The notes beneath the pieces were generated by a model that worked only from the letters and a program-made list of their open reading frames with translations, was not told the origin of the DNA and made no database searches. A stretch of DNA of 64,000 nt from JAEZJZ01 sp050949055 (lineage in GTDB: Bacteria; Bacillota; UBA994; UBA5500): assembly GCA_050949055.1 (NCBI GenBank), contig JBMNFA010000001.1, positions 806,001 to 870,000 of the forward strand, written 5' to 3'. This document shows, piece by piece, positions 52,891-61,405 of this stretch (its first letter is position 1; each line of letters begins with the position of its first letter). The position numbers and the translations under genes were made by a program.

Positions 52891-53765
52891 GCCGAGTTCC
52901 ACGATTTAAACTCCATCAGGCAATCCACGAACTGCACAGCAAAGGCCACTCTATCTCTGAGTTATGCAGGGTTGCCAACATCAGCCGCCAGGCGCACTAC
53001 AATTATTTGAAGAAGGAACCAAGTGAGCGAGAGCGGACAAACGAGTTAATCGCTGACACAATAGCTGGTATCTACCTGGAGGTCAAGGGTATCTACGGCT
53101 ACAGGATGATGCAACTGGTCGTGAACCGGAGGCTACAGGCAACGTACAACCTCAAACGAATCTATCGGTTGATGCGACTGATGGGTCTGAAATCGGTCAC
53201 TCGAAAGAAACGCAGACAATACAAAAAGTCTTCGCCTGGACATGTTGCTGAGAACCTGCTGAACAGAAAGTTCACAGCTTTGAGGAAGAACCAGAAATGG
53301 CTTACAGATGTAACCGAGTTCAAGTATGGCGACGGCCAGAAAGCATACCTGAGCGCCATTCTCGACCTTTACGACAACAGTATTGTTGCCTATGTCATTG
53401 GTAAGAGGAATAACAACAAGCTTGTCTTTAGCACATTGCAGGCAGCCTTGAAGGCCAATCCAGAAGCACAGCCCCTCATTCACAGCGATAGAGGCTTCCA
53501 ATATACTTCCTATGGTTTTGCCAAGATTATCACGAATCAGGGCATGATCCAAAGCATGTCAAGAGTAAGCCGCTGCATTGACAATGGCCCCATGGAAGGC
53601 TTTTGGGGCAAGCTCAAAGCAGAGCGCTACAACCTAAGAAAGTATTACGAGAGCTACGAAGATCTGGTAGCCGACGTAAGTGACTATATACGCTTCTACA
53701 ACGAAGAACGACCGCAAAGGAAGTTTTCTGGTCTGACCCCGATGGAGTACAGAATGTGTGCATAA
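52860..53765 (+). CDS. IS3-family orfB transposase (rve integrase), made by -1 frameshift
   Basis: About 301 codons counted from the slippery A7 (52854-52860). The -1 frame continues IGGTREEVSLGRVPRFKLHQ, a helix-turn-helix (SISELCRVANISRQAHYNYL), then the DDE catalytic core: Asp in WLTDVTEFKY, Asp in HSDRGFQY and Glu in GPMEGFWGKLKAE. Calling the gene from the first ATG (53007) would lose the DNA-binding N-terminus. The OrfAB fusion should be the active transposase. Both parts look intact, so the element may still be mobile. The truncated copy at 32731 has the same C-terminal two thirds. Confidence 0.92.
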   Translation: MGGTREEVSLGRVPRFKLHQAIHELHSKGHSISELCRVANISRQAHYNYLKKEPSERERTNELIADTIAGIYLEVKGIYGYRMMQLVVNRRLQATYNLKRIYRLMRLMGLKSVTRKKRRQYKKSSPGHVAENLLNRKFTALRKNQKWLTDVTEFKYGDGQKAYLSAILDLYDNSIVAYVIGKRNNNKLVFSTLQAALKANPEAQPLIHSDRGFQYTSYGFAKIITNQGMIQSMSRVSRCIDNGPMEGFWGKLKAERYNLRKYYESYEDLVADVSDYIRFYNEERPQRKFSGLTPMEYRMCA

Positions 53766-54083
53766 ATCGCCCTTGACTCCCTGTGCTTAACGAGGGTGCG
53801 AGGGGCGATGGCAGGGAGAGCACAGCAGATACCTCATCGCCCCTCTGCGCACAAAATTGTAGCACAGGGGTCAAGGGACTCACCCTGTGGTACTGCTCAG
53901 GGCTCCGACAGGGAGAGCCGTGGCCAGCAACCATTGGCTGTATTGCTTAAGACATCCCAAGAAAGAAGGCTCCTCAGGGTCATTCCTAAGGAGCAAACGC
54001 TTTCATTATTTCGTTTGTCAACTCGACAGGGGGCACCTCATGTTCCACTAAGGCGGACAACAGAACCGTCCCCATGTCCGGGG

Positions 54084-55331
54084 CTACATCCCGTAGCCAA
54101 ACATGTACTGAATCAGCGCCTCTTCTACCAGCCGTTCGTCCTGCAATTGCTCCTCCGACAAACCGATGTCGCCTGGGAGTAGCTGTGAAAATCCGATCAT
54201 GCCTTTCCCCGCCTGAAACACCCGCTCCTCCAGATAGGTATCGCGGAAGTAGCCTGGCACACCCTCCACCTGGTAGCGCACCCGGATGACCGGCGCACTC
54301 TGGGGCTGCCCCCAATAGGTAGAAGTGACTTCCACTATCTCTGCACTCATGGTGCGAGTTGATCCCAGGATGGTTACCGCCTGTTGCCACTTGGTTCCTT
54401 CCTGCAAGGGCAAGCGCAGGATTACCGGATCGTGCATGCGGGAGTTCACTTCGGCTTTGCCGGTGCGGCTGTTGCTCAACACTTGTTCCATGACTACGCC
54501 ATTTTGGTAGTCCAATAGATACTGCACTTGGAATGAGCCCGGAATGCCCGAACCATCTTCAAATTCTCCCTCAAACTCCACCACTCGCTCGTCAGCGCTA
54601 TCGCTGACCAGGTATAGTGAGCCGGTGTGTGCATACTCTGCCATGCCGAAATAGCGCAGCATCTGATCGAAAGGCGGCAGCAGCGCGTTCAGTTGCCACC
54701 GCTCGGGATATCCGCTCGCCTCTTCGTACAGCTGATAACCGATGGTGAAGTCTTCGTACAGCATCTCTACCGAGACGACACCTACTCCTTCGCGAATTAC
54801 CCGCTCTTCCCAGTACTCGCTGGCGGTATCCTCGTAGCGTACCCGATAGACCACCTGGCCATCCTGTTCAGACACCTCAACGATGCTGCAGTTCAACTTT
54901 GTCTGCTTTCCGTCCCGGTCATCCACAGTCTGCTGCCAGCTGCTGCCTCGCTCCAGGGGAGTGCGAATTAGTTCCAGTACCGGAAAGCGATTATCCAGCA
55001 CTCTGGCTTCCGACGAGAGCGTTCTGAACAATCGGCCCTGCTCGATCTGATAGGTCAACGTGAAGTCAAAGGGGCCGGGAGCCTCGCCGCCTGATGGATC
55101 GTCCAACACGCCGCTGATGCTGTACACCGTCTGTCCCCGGCTAGCCGTCAGTTCATCCAACTCCATGGTATGCCCGTACTCGGCTATCCCAGAGTACACC
55201 CAGCGGAACCCCGCCCGGGTGGGCAACAGCCCACCCAGGAACGCGTTCTCTTCGTCGAAATTGCTGCAGCCGGTGCCGAGTGCCCCCAGCAGCAAGACCA
55301 GGCAGGTGATGATGCACATTTTCTTACTCAT
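54084..55331 (-). CDS. Lipoprotein of unknown function with internally duplicated domain
   Basis: 415 residues from the ATG at 55331 (GGGGGGTG upstream). A lipoprotein signal (MSKKMCIITCLVLLLGALGT, lipobox before Cys) is followed by two homologous units: about residues 35-160 (AEYGHTMELD, TLERGSSWQQTV) and 220-350 (AEYAHTGSLYLV, PLQEGTKWQQAV). Each has the pattern of a short beta-rich domain ending in a WQQ motif, plus a connecting RVRYE...E.YVIREGVG stretch. I do not recognise the family. The stop codon lies two bases from the REP-like arm that hosts the IS, so the hairpin could serve as its terminator. Confidence 0.75.
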   Translation of the reverse strand: MSKKMCIITCLVLLLGALGTGCSNFDEENAFLGGLLPTRAGFRWVYSGIAEYGHTMELDELTASRGQTVYSISGVLDDPSGGEAPGPFDFTLTYQIEQGRLFRTLSSEARVLDNRFPVLELIRTPLERGSSWQQTVDDRDGKQTKLNCSIVEVSEQDGQVVYRVRYEDTASEYWEERVIREGVGVVSVEMLYEDFTIGYQLYEEASGYPERWQLNALLPPFDQMLRYFGMAEYAHTGSLYLVSDSADERVVEFEGEFEDGSGIPGSFQVQYLLDYQNGVVMEQVLSNSRTGKAEVNSRMHDPVILRLPLQEGTKWQQAVTILGSTRTMSAEIVEVTSTYWGQPQSAPVIRVRYQVEGVPGYFRDTYLEERVFQAGKGMIGFSQLLPGDIGLSEEQLQDERLVEEALIQYMFGYGM

Positions 55332-55424
55332 CTTGCCAACACCCCCCAAGGTTGTGACGCTTGCCGCAGGATTAAGGTTCCGCGTTCCAGCTCCTAGCAT
55401 TCATTATGGCGCATTGTCAGCGAA

Positions 55425-57125
55425 CTATTGGCTTGCCGGCAGTCCGTCCGCCACTCCGCAGCGGCGCGGATCCACCGTGGTGCAGAGTTGACCGGTCTTG
55501 CGGTCTAGATAGCAGCACTGGAAGGACCCCATGTGCCAATCCCAAATGTGATTCACCCGCACATTGATCCCCAGCGCCACCAGTTCCTTGACCACGTCTG
55601 GCGCGATGCGATTCTCGATCACCAGGCTGTTATCATCCATCAGCGCATACATGCGCGGCTCGCTGATCGCCTGATAGGGTTCCATCTGGAAGAAGATCAG
55701 GTTGCACAGCGCCTGGGCCTGAGTGTTGGGCGGAGAGCCAGGGGTCCCGATCTGCAGCACCGGTTTGCCGTCCTTGAGCAACATGGTGTGTCCCATAATC
55801 AGCCGCTGCCGGGCACCCTCCACCAGCTTGATGTCCATCGCCCGGAAGCTGTTGGTGGAAGAGTGATTGCCAATCATGGGCACGCCGCCGATCACCATGC
55901 CGGGAATGCCTCCTCCCTGCAGAGTGTTCATCATCTGCACCCAGTTACCCTCGGCATCCACCACGCTCAGTTCACAGCTGCCCGCCTTGGCCTCCGGCTG
56001 ATGGTCGTCAAAGGCCAACCGATGAATGCCGGTGTGGTTAGCCACGCTGGTCTTGGCTGTCAGCTGCATGTGCTTGGTCAGGTCCACCTTGGGCATGTGC
56101 CCCTTGATTATTTCCGCCCAGTACTTGTGGTACGTCGGGTCTGTGAACAAGCGGGCGTCCATTTCGGATACCACCGGGTCGTTGACGTAACCCACCAGCA
56201 GGTTCCCGACACGCAATGCATGCGCCATGAAATACAGGTGCTCTGCCGAATAGGGCTGATATTGGTCGATTCCCAGTTGATCCAGGATGCCCAACACCAA
56301 AGCCACCTGCAGACCCTGTTGCTGCGGCGGCCCCAAGACCACCAGCTCATAGTCACGCACCGAGAAGCGCAGCGGCTCTATCCAGCGGGGCGGGTTGGCA
56401 GCCATGTCATCCAGCGTAATCTTCCACCCGAGTTCATTGGCCTTGGCCACGAATTCCTCCGCCCAATCGCCAGTGATCATATAATCAGGGCCTTCTACAG
56501 CCACCTTGCGCAAGGTAGCTGCCAGGGCAGGTTTGGGGAAGCGCTCGCCCACGCGGGGGAGGTAGTCTCCCTGATAATAGAACTCGCGCCCTTCCGGGAA
56601 GTAGGTGAGGATATCCCCTCCGGCGATGGTGGCTTCCAGCTCAAACTGGGAGACGTGGTTGCCGTGTTCCGCCCAGTAGATAGCTTCCTTGCACAGCTCG
56701 TCCCAGCCCAAAGTGCCGAACCGCTGATGTATCGCCTTCAGCCCTTTCATGAACCCAGGAATGCAGGAATGTACCGCGCCAGCGGCGTATCCGCTTCTCT
56801 GCACCGGGATGGGGCGATGCAGCGGCAGATGGGGCGGATATGTCCCGGTGCTGTCCATCTGATAATACTGACCAGTCTTGGCCTGATAGCAGAGGAAGGT
56901 GACAGAACCGGCATGATTGGTCATAAAGGGCTCGATAGTCCCCTGCAGCAGGCAGCCAGCAATGGCCGCATCGAAGGCTGTTCCGCCCTGTCGCAGTATG
57001 TTCAGCATGGAATAGGTGACGACGGCGTTGTCCGTGCTGACAGCCGCCTTCAGCCCCTTTGCCGTCTTCTTGGGGCCAGGCTGCCAGCACAGTTCCGACA
57101 GATTGATCTCCCGTGGGTCGATCAC
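55425..57125 (-). CDS. Gamma-glutamyltransferase-like Ntn hydrolase with altered nucleophile motif
   Basis: 566 residues from a GTG at 57125; AGGAGG lies eight bases upstream, and the earlier GTG overlaps the site. GGT features: GLKAAVSTDNAVVTYSMLNI, GGTAFDAAIAG, GIPGMVIGG near the oxyanion region, GTPGSPPNTQ and a C-terminal DPRRCGVADG. In standard GGT the small subunit starts at Thr of the TTH motif; here that position reads GSCELSVVD (Ser383, Cys384, Glu385). Self-cleavage at Ser may still be possible. No signal peptide, unlike exported GGTs, so a cytoplasmic amidase or GGT relative is likely. Substrate unknown. Confidence 0.82.
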   Translation of the reverse strand: MIDPREINLSELCWQPGPKKTAKGLKAAVSTDNAVVTYSMLNILRQGGTAFDAAIAGCLLQGTIEPFMTNHAGSVTFLCYQAKTGQYYQMDSTGTYPPHLPLHRPIPVQRSGYAAGAVHSCIPGFMKGLKAIHQRFGTLGWDELCKEAIYWAEHGNHVSQFELEATIAGGDILTYFPEGREFYYQGDYLPRVGERFPKPALAATLRKVAVEGPDYMITGDWAEEFVAKANELGWKITLDDMAANPPRWIEPLRFSVRDYELVVLGPPQQQGLQVALVLGILDQLGIDQYQPYSAEHLYFMAHALRVGNLLVGYVNDPVVSEMDARLFTDPTYHKYWAEIIKGHMPKVDLTKHMQLTAKTSVANHTGIHRLAFDDHQPEAKAGSCELSVVDAEGNWVQMMNTLQGGGIPGMVIGGVPMIGNHSSTNSFRAMDIKLVEGARQRLIMGHTMLLKDGKPVLQIGTPGSPPNTQAQALCNLIFFQMEPYQAISEPRMYALMDDNSLVIENRIAPDVVKELVALGINVRVNHIWDWHMGSFQCCYLDRKTGQLCTTVDPRRCGVADGLPASQ

Positions 57126-57300
57126 AAACAGCACCTCCTGAAATTGTTGTGTCAGGGATAGATTCTGCCTCGGGCTGTCTGAATCCTCTGCCGTTTTCTC
57201 CGGAAAGTATCGACACGTTCCTCGGGCATGCCTCTGTCGAGGATAAGTGGCAACCTATTCTCCAAAGCTAAAGGGTTGATTTCCGTTGCCCATCAAACGC
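57126..57300. other. Spacer upstream of the GGT-like gene
   Basis: No gene or clear promoter seen. Together with 57339-57446, which carries an imperfect hairpin at about 57354-57377 (CAACACCGCTGCT...AGCAGTGTTG), it makes up a 320-base gap. Confidence 0.3.
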
Positions 57301-57338
57301 AAAAAGCTCTCGCACCTGTTCCTCCAGGTGCGAGAGCT
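57301..57338 (-). terminator. Strong terminator behind the GGDEF remnant
   Basis: AGCTCTCGCACCT pairs with AGGTGCGAGAGCT (13 bp, 8-base loop), followed on the minus strand by TTTTTGCG. Confidence 0.85.
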
Positions 57339-57446
57339 CTATCCTTACCTAATGCAACACCGCTGCTAAGCAGTGTTGGAAATCCGTGCGACCATCCACA
57401 ATGTGAAAGATGCAAATAACTTCTGCGACCAGTCGATAGCAGCAAG

Positions 57447-57839
57447 CTAATCTACCGCCACCTGGTCCCTTCCCCGTGCCTTGGCCCGATACATAGCCTG
57501 GTCTGCAGCAGCAATCAAAGCGGGGCCGTTATGGCCATCCTTAGGGTATTCCACCAAGCCAATGCTGACGGTAAGTGAGATCCGTAGCTCCTGTTCCGGC
57601 AAGCTGATTGGCCGGCCCGCAACAGCTTTGCGTACACGCTCCATCACCTGCGCGCCAGCGGACATGTCGGTGTGCGGTAGGATGATCACAAACTCCTCTC
57701 CCCCATAGCGACCGATCACGTCGCTACGGCGCAGCTGACTATCCAGCCTCGCGGCCACCTCGCGCAGGACCTGGTCACCCACCGGAGGAAAGTACCCCTT
57801 GCCTGCTTCAGCGCCTGCGATTTCTTGTCTGTCAGTCAA
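57447..57839 (-). pseudogene. Headless GGDEF (diguanylate cyclase) remnant
   Basis: 130 codons from a possible TTG at 57839 (GAGGAGG four bases upstream). The C-terminal two thirds of a GGDEF domain are intact: VGDQVLREVAARL, signature RYGGEEF, SLTVSIGLVEYP and AADQAMYRAKARGRD. The first 50 or so residues of the domain, with the DxxxFK metal-binding helix and DALTGL..R motif, are missing and replaced by EAGKGYFP. It cannot fold as a normal cyclase. It lies 55 bases behind the HD-GYP gene, likely once co-transcribed. A small translated product is possible but inactivity is more likely. Confidence 0.7.
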
Positions 57840-57894
57840 ACCGCCTCCTCTGCTCAATTGCAGCCCGTTTGCCGCGTGGCGGTGCTGTACTCCG

Positions 57895-59385
57895 CTAGCT
57901 GGAAACAACCTCCAACACCCCGGAGGTTCTCAACAATTCGGCAAAACTGCGCACCAACCACGGGTCGAATTGGGTGCCAGCACCCTGCTCCAGTTCCTGC
58001 AGCGCCGCCTGCGGTGAAATCGCCTGACGGTAGGGCCGACTGTTGGTCATCGCGTCGTAAGCGTCCAAGATGGCAAGGATACGGCAGGGCAGCGGAATAC
58101 TCTCTCCCTTGAGGCCAAAGGGGTATCCCTGCCCGTTCCACCATTCATGATGCTTCAGGATCAGCTCAGCAATGGATGATAACTCCACCGAAGATTGGGC
58201 GATCCGGTAGCCAATTTCCGCATGGCGCTGCATCTCGATCTTCTCAGCTGCGGTGAGGGTGCCTCGCTTGAACAGGATACTGTCCGGAATGCCAACCTTA
58301 CCGATGTCGTGAAACTGGGCCAATAAACTCAAGTCCAGCATCTCCTGGGATGTCAGGCCCAGTTCAGCGGCCAAAGTGACGGCCATCCTCTGCAGGCGCT
58401 CTGCGTGGCCTTCCGTAATGAAGTCGCGGGCTGCCAGCGCCTTCATCAAGGTGCTGACAATGCCGCTGCGAGCGCTGTTGGCGCTATGCAGCTTCTTCTT
58501 ACACATCTCGTCGTCAGCAGCCTCGAACAGGCGAGCGGCCTCAACCCACTGGCCATCACTGCAGGACCAACCGACAGACAGCGTCACTGGAGCCTGAGGA
58601 TTGACCAAAGTGTGCACCTGGAACTCGTGGCTGAGCTGCTCCGCCAGCTGCTCCACCTGTTCCTGGGTTGAATCAGGCCAGAGGATCGCGAACTCGTCAC
58701 CACCCACGCGAGCCGCAAGAGCTGTTGACGGGCAGAGCTGCCTGACGATCTTCCCCAGGGCGCGGAGCAACTGGTCCCCAGCTTCATGCCCTAAGCGCTG
58801 GTTTACCAGCCGCAGGCCATCCACATCAAATGAAAGTACCCCCACGTGCTCACTCTTCAGCGAGTCCACACGCCGCAGCTCCTGTTCAAAACGATGGCGA
58901 TTATGCAAGCGCGTGAGCGGGTCATGCTGGCTCCAGTGAATCAATTTAGCCTCGCTTTCACGCAACGAAGTCTCTCGGCGCCTGTCCTCGGTAACGTCAC
59001 GCACCATCTCTACTGCCCCCACCTGCCGGCCTTGGTTGTCCAACAACGGCGCCGCTTTCAGCCACAGGTACTTCTCTAGCAGTGGGGAGAAGACAAACGC
59101 CTCCACTGCGTTGCCGTGTACCGATACATTCTCATACCGTGATTGGATTTCAGACAGACTGGCTTTGTTGATCACCAGGTCGACCAAAGTGGCCCGCGGT
59201 CGGCCGTAGAAAGGCACTGCATATACCTGGGAGTCCTTGCCGACGATCTGATCGCGCGGCAGTCCGGTCAACTGTTCTATGCTGCTGTTCCAAAGCACCA
59301 CTCTGCCTTGGCAGTCCATGGCGAAGATGGCCTCGGGGATCAAATCCAAGATGTTCTCCAGGCTTTCAATGCTTAGAACAGTCAT
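57895..59385 (-). CDS. PAS-GGDEF-HD-GYP cyclic-di-GMP signalling protein
   Basis: 496 residues with GGGAGG seven bases before the ATG. PAS at about 8-115 (IPEAIFAMDCQGRVVLWN), GGDEF at about 140-290 with intact RVGGDEF, and HD-GYP at about 305-485 with FHDIGK and HHEWWNGQGYPFGL. The first enzyme makes cyclic di-GMP, the last cleaves it; dual proteins often use one as a sensor. No membrane segment, so cytoplasmic sensing via PAS is likely. The ATG overlaps the ancestral stop of the response-regulator remnant (ATGA), suggesting that the two once formed a coupled pair. Confidence 0.92.
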   Translation of the reverse strand: MTVLSIESLENILDLIPEAIFAMDCQGRVVLWNSSIEQLTGLPRDQIVGKDSQVYAVPFYGRPRATLVDLVINKASLSEIQSRYENVSVHGNAVEAFVFSPLLEKYLWLKAAPLLDNQGRQVGAVEMVRDVTEDRRRETSLRESEAKLIHWSQHDPLTRLHNRHRFEQELRRVDSLKSEHVGVLSFDVDGLRLVNQRLGHEAGDQLLRALGKIVRQLCPSTALAARVGGDEFAILWPDSTQEQVEQLAEQLSHEFQVHTLVNPQAPVTLSVGWSCSDGQWVEAARLFEAADDEMCKKKLHSANSARSGIVSTLMKALAARDFITEGHAERLQRMAVTLAAELGLTSQEMLDLSLLAQFHDIGKVGIPDSILFKRGTLTAAEKIEMQRHAEIGYRIAQSSVELSSIAELILKHHEWWNGQGYPFGLKGESIPLPCRILAILDAYDAMTNSRPYRQAISPQAALQELEQGAGTQFDPWLVRSFAELLRTSGVLEVVSS

Positions 59386-59691
59386 TCGGCACCTCCCATC
59401 TCTCCCCTATACTCGACCTCCAGCGCCTGAGCCAGTTGCACTAGCTTGTCTGGCGCAAACGGCTACATTCGCAGTCGCAGGATCGTCACGACGCGTGGCA
59501 GCCAACTCCAAACCGCTGAGACCGGGCATCATTACGTCCAGGATGATCAGATCCGGCCTGTCTGCCTGCGCCTGCTCCCAGGCACTCCTCCCATCAGCCG
59601 CTACCAGCAGCTGATAACCCTCGTCCTCCAAAGAAGAAGAGATCAGAAACCGCAGGGCAGGCTCATCGTCCACGATTAGCACCTTTTGCAT
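59382..59691 (-). pseudogene. Response regulator receiver broken by internal deletion and frameshift
   Basis: The reading frame starts MQKVLIVDDEPALRF with phosphorylation Asp52 (LIILDVMMPGLSG) and is normal to about residue 76 (PATANVAV). It then reads an unrelated tail and stops at 59407. In another frame from the same point, FAPDKLVQLAQALEVEY continues, the end of a receiver domain after its Lys-Pro motif, and stops in a TGA overlapping the next ATG. About 25-35 codons with the conserved Thr/Ser and Lys are therefore missing. AGGAG precedes the start. The product probably cannot signal. Confidence 0.75.
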
Positions 59692-59788
59692 TGACGCTCA
59701 CTCCTAGATACCACCTGGTAACGCTGACAATAGAAGACTTGGATACACCTTTAGACTTAAATCAAAAATTGCCAAACCCGCTGGTTTG

Positions 59789-59844
59789 ATTATATCGATA
59801 GACGAATTGTCGAAAAATCGTACTTTAGCCCTAATCCTGTCGAA
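59789..59844 (-). promoter_or_regulatory. Promoter with two Spo0A-box-like motifs before the c-di-GMP cluster
   Basis: TGTCGAA occurs at 59808-59814 and 59838-59844, 30 bases apart (TTCGACA on the minus strand). The first lies where a -35 should be, 13 bases from a minus-strand TATAAT (59789-59794), the usual layout of Spo0A-activated sigma-A promoters. Confidence 0.4.
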
Positions 59845-59892
59845 AAAAGACCTAGGTCCAGGGTTGTCCGCGAACATCCCTGTCCTAGGTCT
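59843..59892 (-). terminator. Terminator overlapping the end of the LuxR gene
   Basis: AGACCTAGG...CCAGGG pairs with CCCTG...CCTAGGTCT, followed on the minus strand by TTTTTTCG. The stop codon of the LuxR gene lies within the stem. Confidence 0.85.
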
Positions 59893-61405
59893 GAGTATGT
59901 TGCACGCTACTGTCACTGCCCGTTGCGATGGACAGCGCTATCGCCGTGCGATCCGGCAGCTGTAGTTTGCGCAGTATATTGGAGACATGGGTTTTCACAG
60001 TTTTCTCAGTGATACCTAAGGCGGAGGCGATGAGTTTGTTGCTCTCCCCTGCCGCTACCAGGCTGGCAACTTGCCGCTCTCGCTTGGTCAGCTGCTGCAG
60101 CCGCGCAGGAGGCCGCTCAGGGAACAGGTTCAGCTTGGACCAGAGAGTGACGATTCTGGTGAACTCAGTAGTCAAGGTCTTCAGCAACTCGGTTCCTTTG
60201 GTGTGAAGTTCAGAACGCTTCAGGCCGAGATAGGCGACCACCGCATCATTGTGTCTTAAGGGTGTTTCAATTACATCATCGGGAAGCGTCTGCGGCAGGT
60301 CGAACTCCGGCAGCCTGATCTTCACAAAGGAAAGCCCATACAGCATGGCGGCCAATCTCTCCACTTCGGACAACACTCTCATCGGCTGATCGCCGCTGAC
60401 CAACTGCTCAAAAATCTGGGCCCTGGCGGCCATCTGACGGATGCCGAACAAACGGTCTTCTCTGGCGCGGGCCAAGGCAACCAGAGCCGAAGCATAGTGC
60501 CGCACCATCCCCAAGAGCTTGCGCGTCTGCAGGTTGTGCACAAGCCGCCTTTGCCGAAAGCCCACGACCATCACCGCTAGTATCTCGCCATTGACCCCCA
60601 GCGGCAGATAGATGGCACTGAGGCCAGATAACCGATCCAGCAGGTGGACAGGCAGCCCTGGATCCTCAGCCAAATTGTCCAGAATTCGTACTTTGCCATC
60701 CTGCAAACAGCGACCCCATACCCCAGCCAGGGGCAGTTCCTGGGGCATACCTCCCGGGCCATGCCCTGCTGTAGCCTTCAATATGCCGATGTTGCCGGGA
60801 GCAATCGCCCGCACCCCAGCTACAACAACCCCTGGCACTGTGGCTGCCAAATCCACTACCTGCTGGTAACAGACATCGCTGGTTAAGTTGCATTCGGGAA
60901 GCGCCATGCGCTGCTCCAACAAGTAGAATACCTGCTCGTACAATTGGGTAACGCAGCCCTCAAGATATTGCCACACCACCTGCGCACTGGACTGGAACTC
61001 TGATGCTGCTACAGCCAGTTCAGCTGATGACGGCCACGCGTCTCCTATCGCCCCATCTGGCCAGGGACAAATGCGACAGTTCGCGGATGCGTCAGTCAGC
61101 AGGCTTCCAGTCAACAGCGCCAAATCCATGCCGGCCAGGCTTTGGCGACTGCAAAGCAAGTGATGGCCTTGATACTCGATGGTCGCCACTTGGCCGGCGG
61201 GCAGCAGCGTTACATCAGCCACCAAACTGGGCCAACACTTCTGTTTGAAGATGCCCTCACTGTCCATTCCTGTACTGTAGATGACAGTGCCATCGTCAAC
61301 GTTGAGCAGAGCCAAAACCAATCCCAGGCGGGTAGACAGCGCGTCCACCAGTATGCGCAGTTCTTCCAGCCGTACATAATCAGTGATACCATTGCCAAGC
61401 TTCAA
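59885..61405 (-). CDS. LuxR-type regulator with N-terminal sensory and GAF-like domains
   Basis: 506 residues from a TTG at 61405 (GGTGGT six bases upstream); a TTG at 61432 is an alternative. An N-terminal sensory part (about 1-160) contains a cysteine-bearing SLLTDASANCRICPWPDG motif, which recalls ligand-binding or metal-binding PocR-like modules. A GAF-like region (about 180-330) and a long helical link follow. The C-terminal LuxR helix-turn-helix is clear (LTKRERQVASLVAAGESNKL, VKTHVSNILRKL). It lies upstream of the cyclic-di-GMP cluster but ends in its own terminator. Signal and targets unknown. Confidence 0.82.
   Translation of the reverse strand: MKLGNGITDYVRLEELRILVDALSTRLGLVLALLNVDDGTVIYSTGMDSEGIFKQKCWPSLVADVTLLPAGQVATIEYQGHHLLCSRQSLAGMDLALLTGSLLTDASANCRICPWPDGAIGDAWPSSAELAVAASEFQSSAQVVWQYLEGCVTQLYEQVFYLLEQRMALPECNLTSDVCYQQVVDLAATVPGVVVAGVRAIAPGNIGILKATAGHGPGGMPQELPLAGVWGRCLQDGKVRILDNLAEDPGLPVHLLDRLSGLSAIYLPLGVNGEILAVMVVGFRQRRLVHNLQTRKLLGMVRHYASALVALARAREDRLFGIRQMAARAQIFEQLVSGDQPMRVLSEVERLAAMLYGLSFVKIRLPEFDLPQTLPDDVIETPLRHNDAVVAYLGLKRSELHTKGTELLKTLTTEFTRIVTLWSKLNLFPERPPARLQQLTKRERQVASLVAAGESNKLIASALGITEKTVKTHVSNILRKLQLPDRTAIALSIATGSDSSVQHTQT

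Larger units (their letters stand above)
52143..54040 (+). mobile_element. Complete IS3-family insertion sequence, 1898 bp
   Basis: Ends are TGATGTGC... and ...GCACCTCA. The left tip and reverse-complemented right tip share TGA.GTGC, AGTTGACA and GAAATAA.GAAA blocks, giving imperfect terminal repeats of about 40 bases that begin TG and end CA as IS3 elements do. TGT flanks both sides as a likely 3-base target duplication. It codes for orfA and a frameshifted orfB. The end points are confirmed by the truncated copy at 32731-33519, where homology stops at the same right tip. Confidence 0.88.
52118..54081. repeat. REP-like palindrome 2, interrupted by the complete IS3 element
   Basis: The left arm 52118-52142 (CCGGACATGGGGACGGTTCTG and TTGT) is the reverse complement of the right arm ending at 54081. 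Without the IS and one TGT the site would be a hairpin with about 25-bp arms and a loop of about 12 bases. Same family as 32704-33558. Confidence 0.75.

Noticed and set aside
55533..57161. 542-codon plus-strand frame opposite the GGT-like gene
   Set aside because: It is a shadow of a well-supported gene; rich in His/Leu/Gln, no family, no ribosome site.
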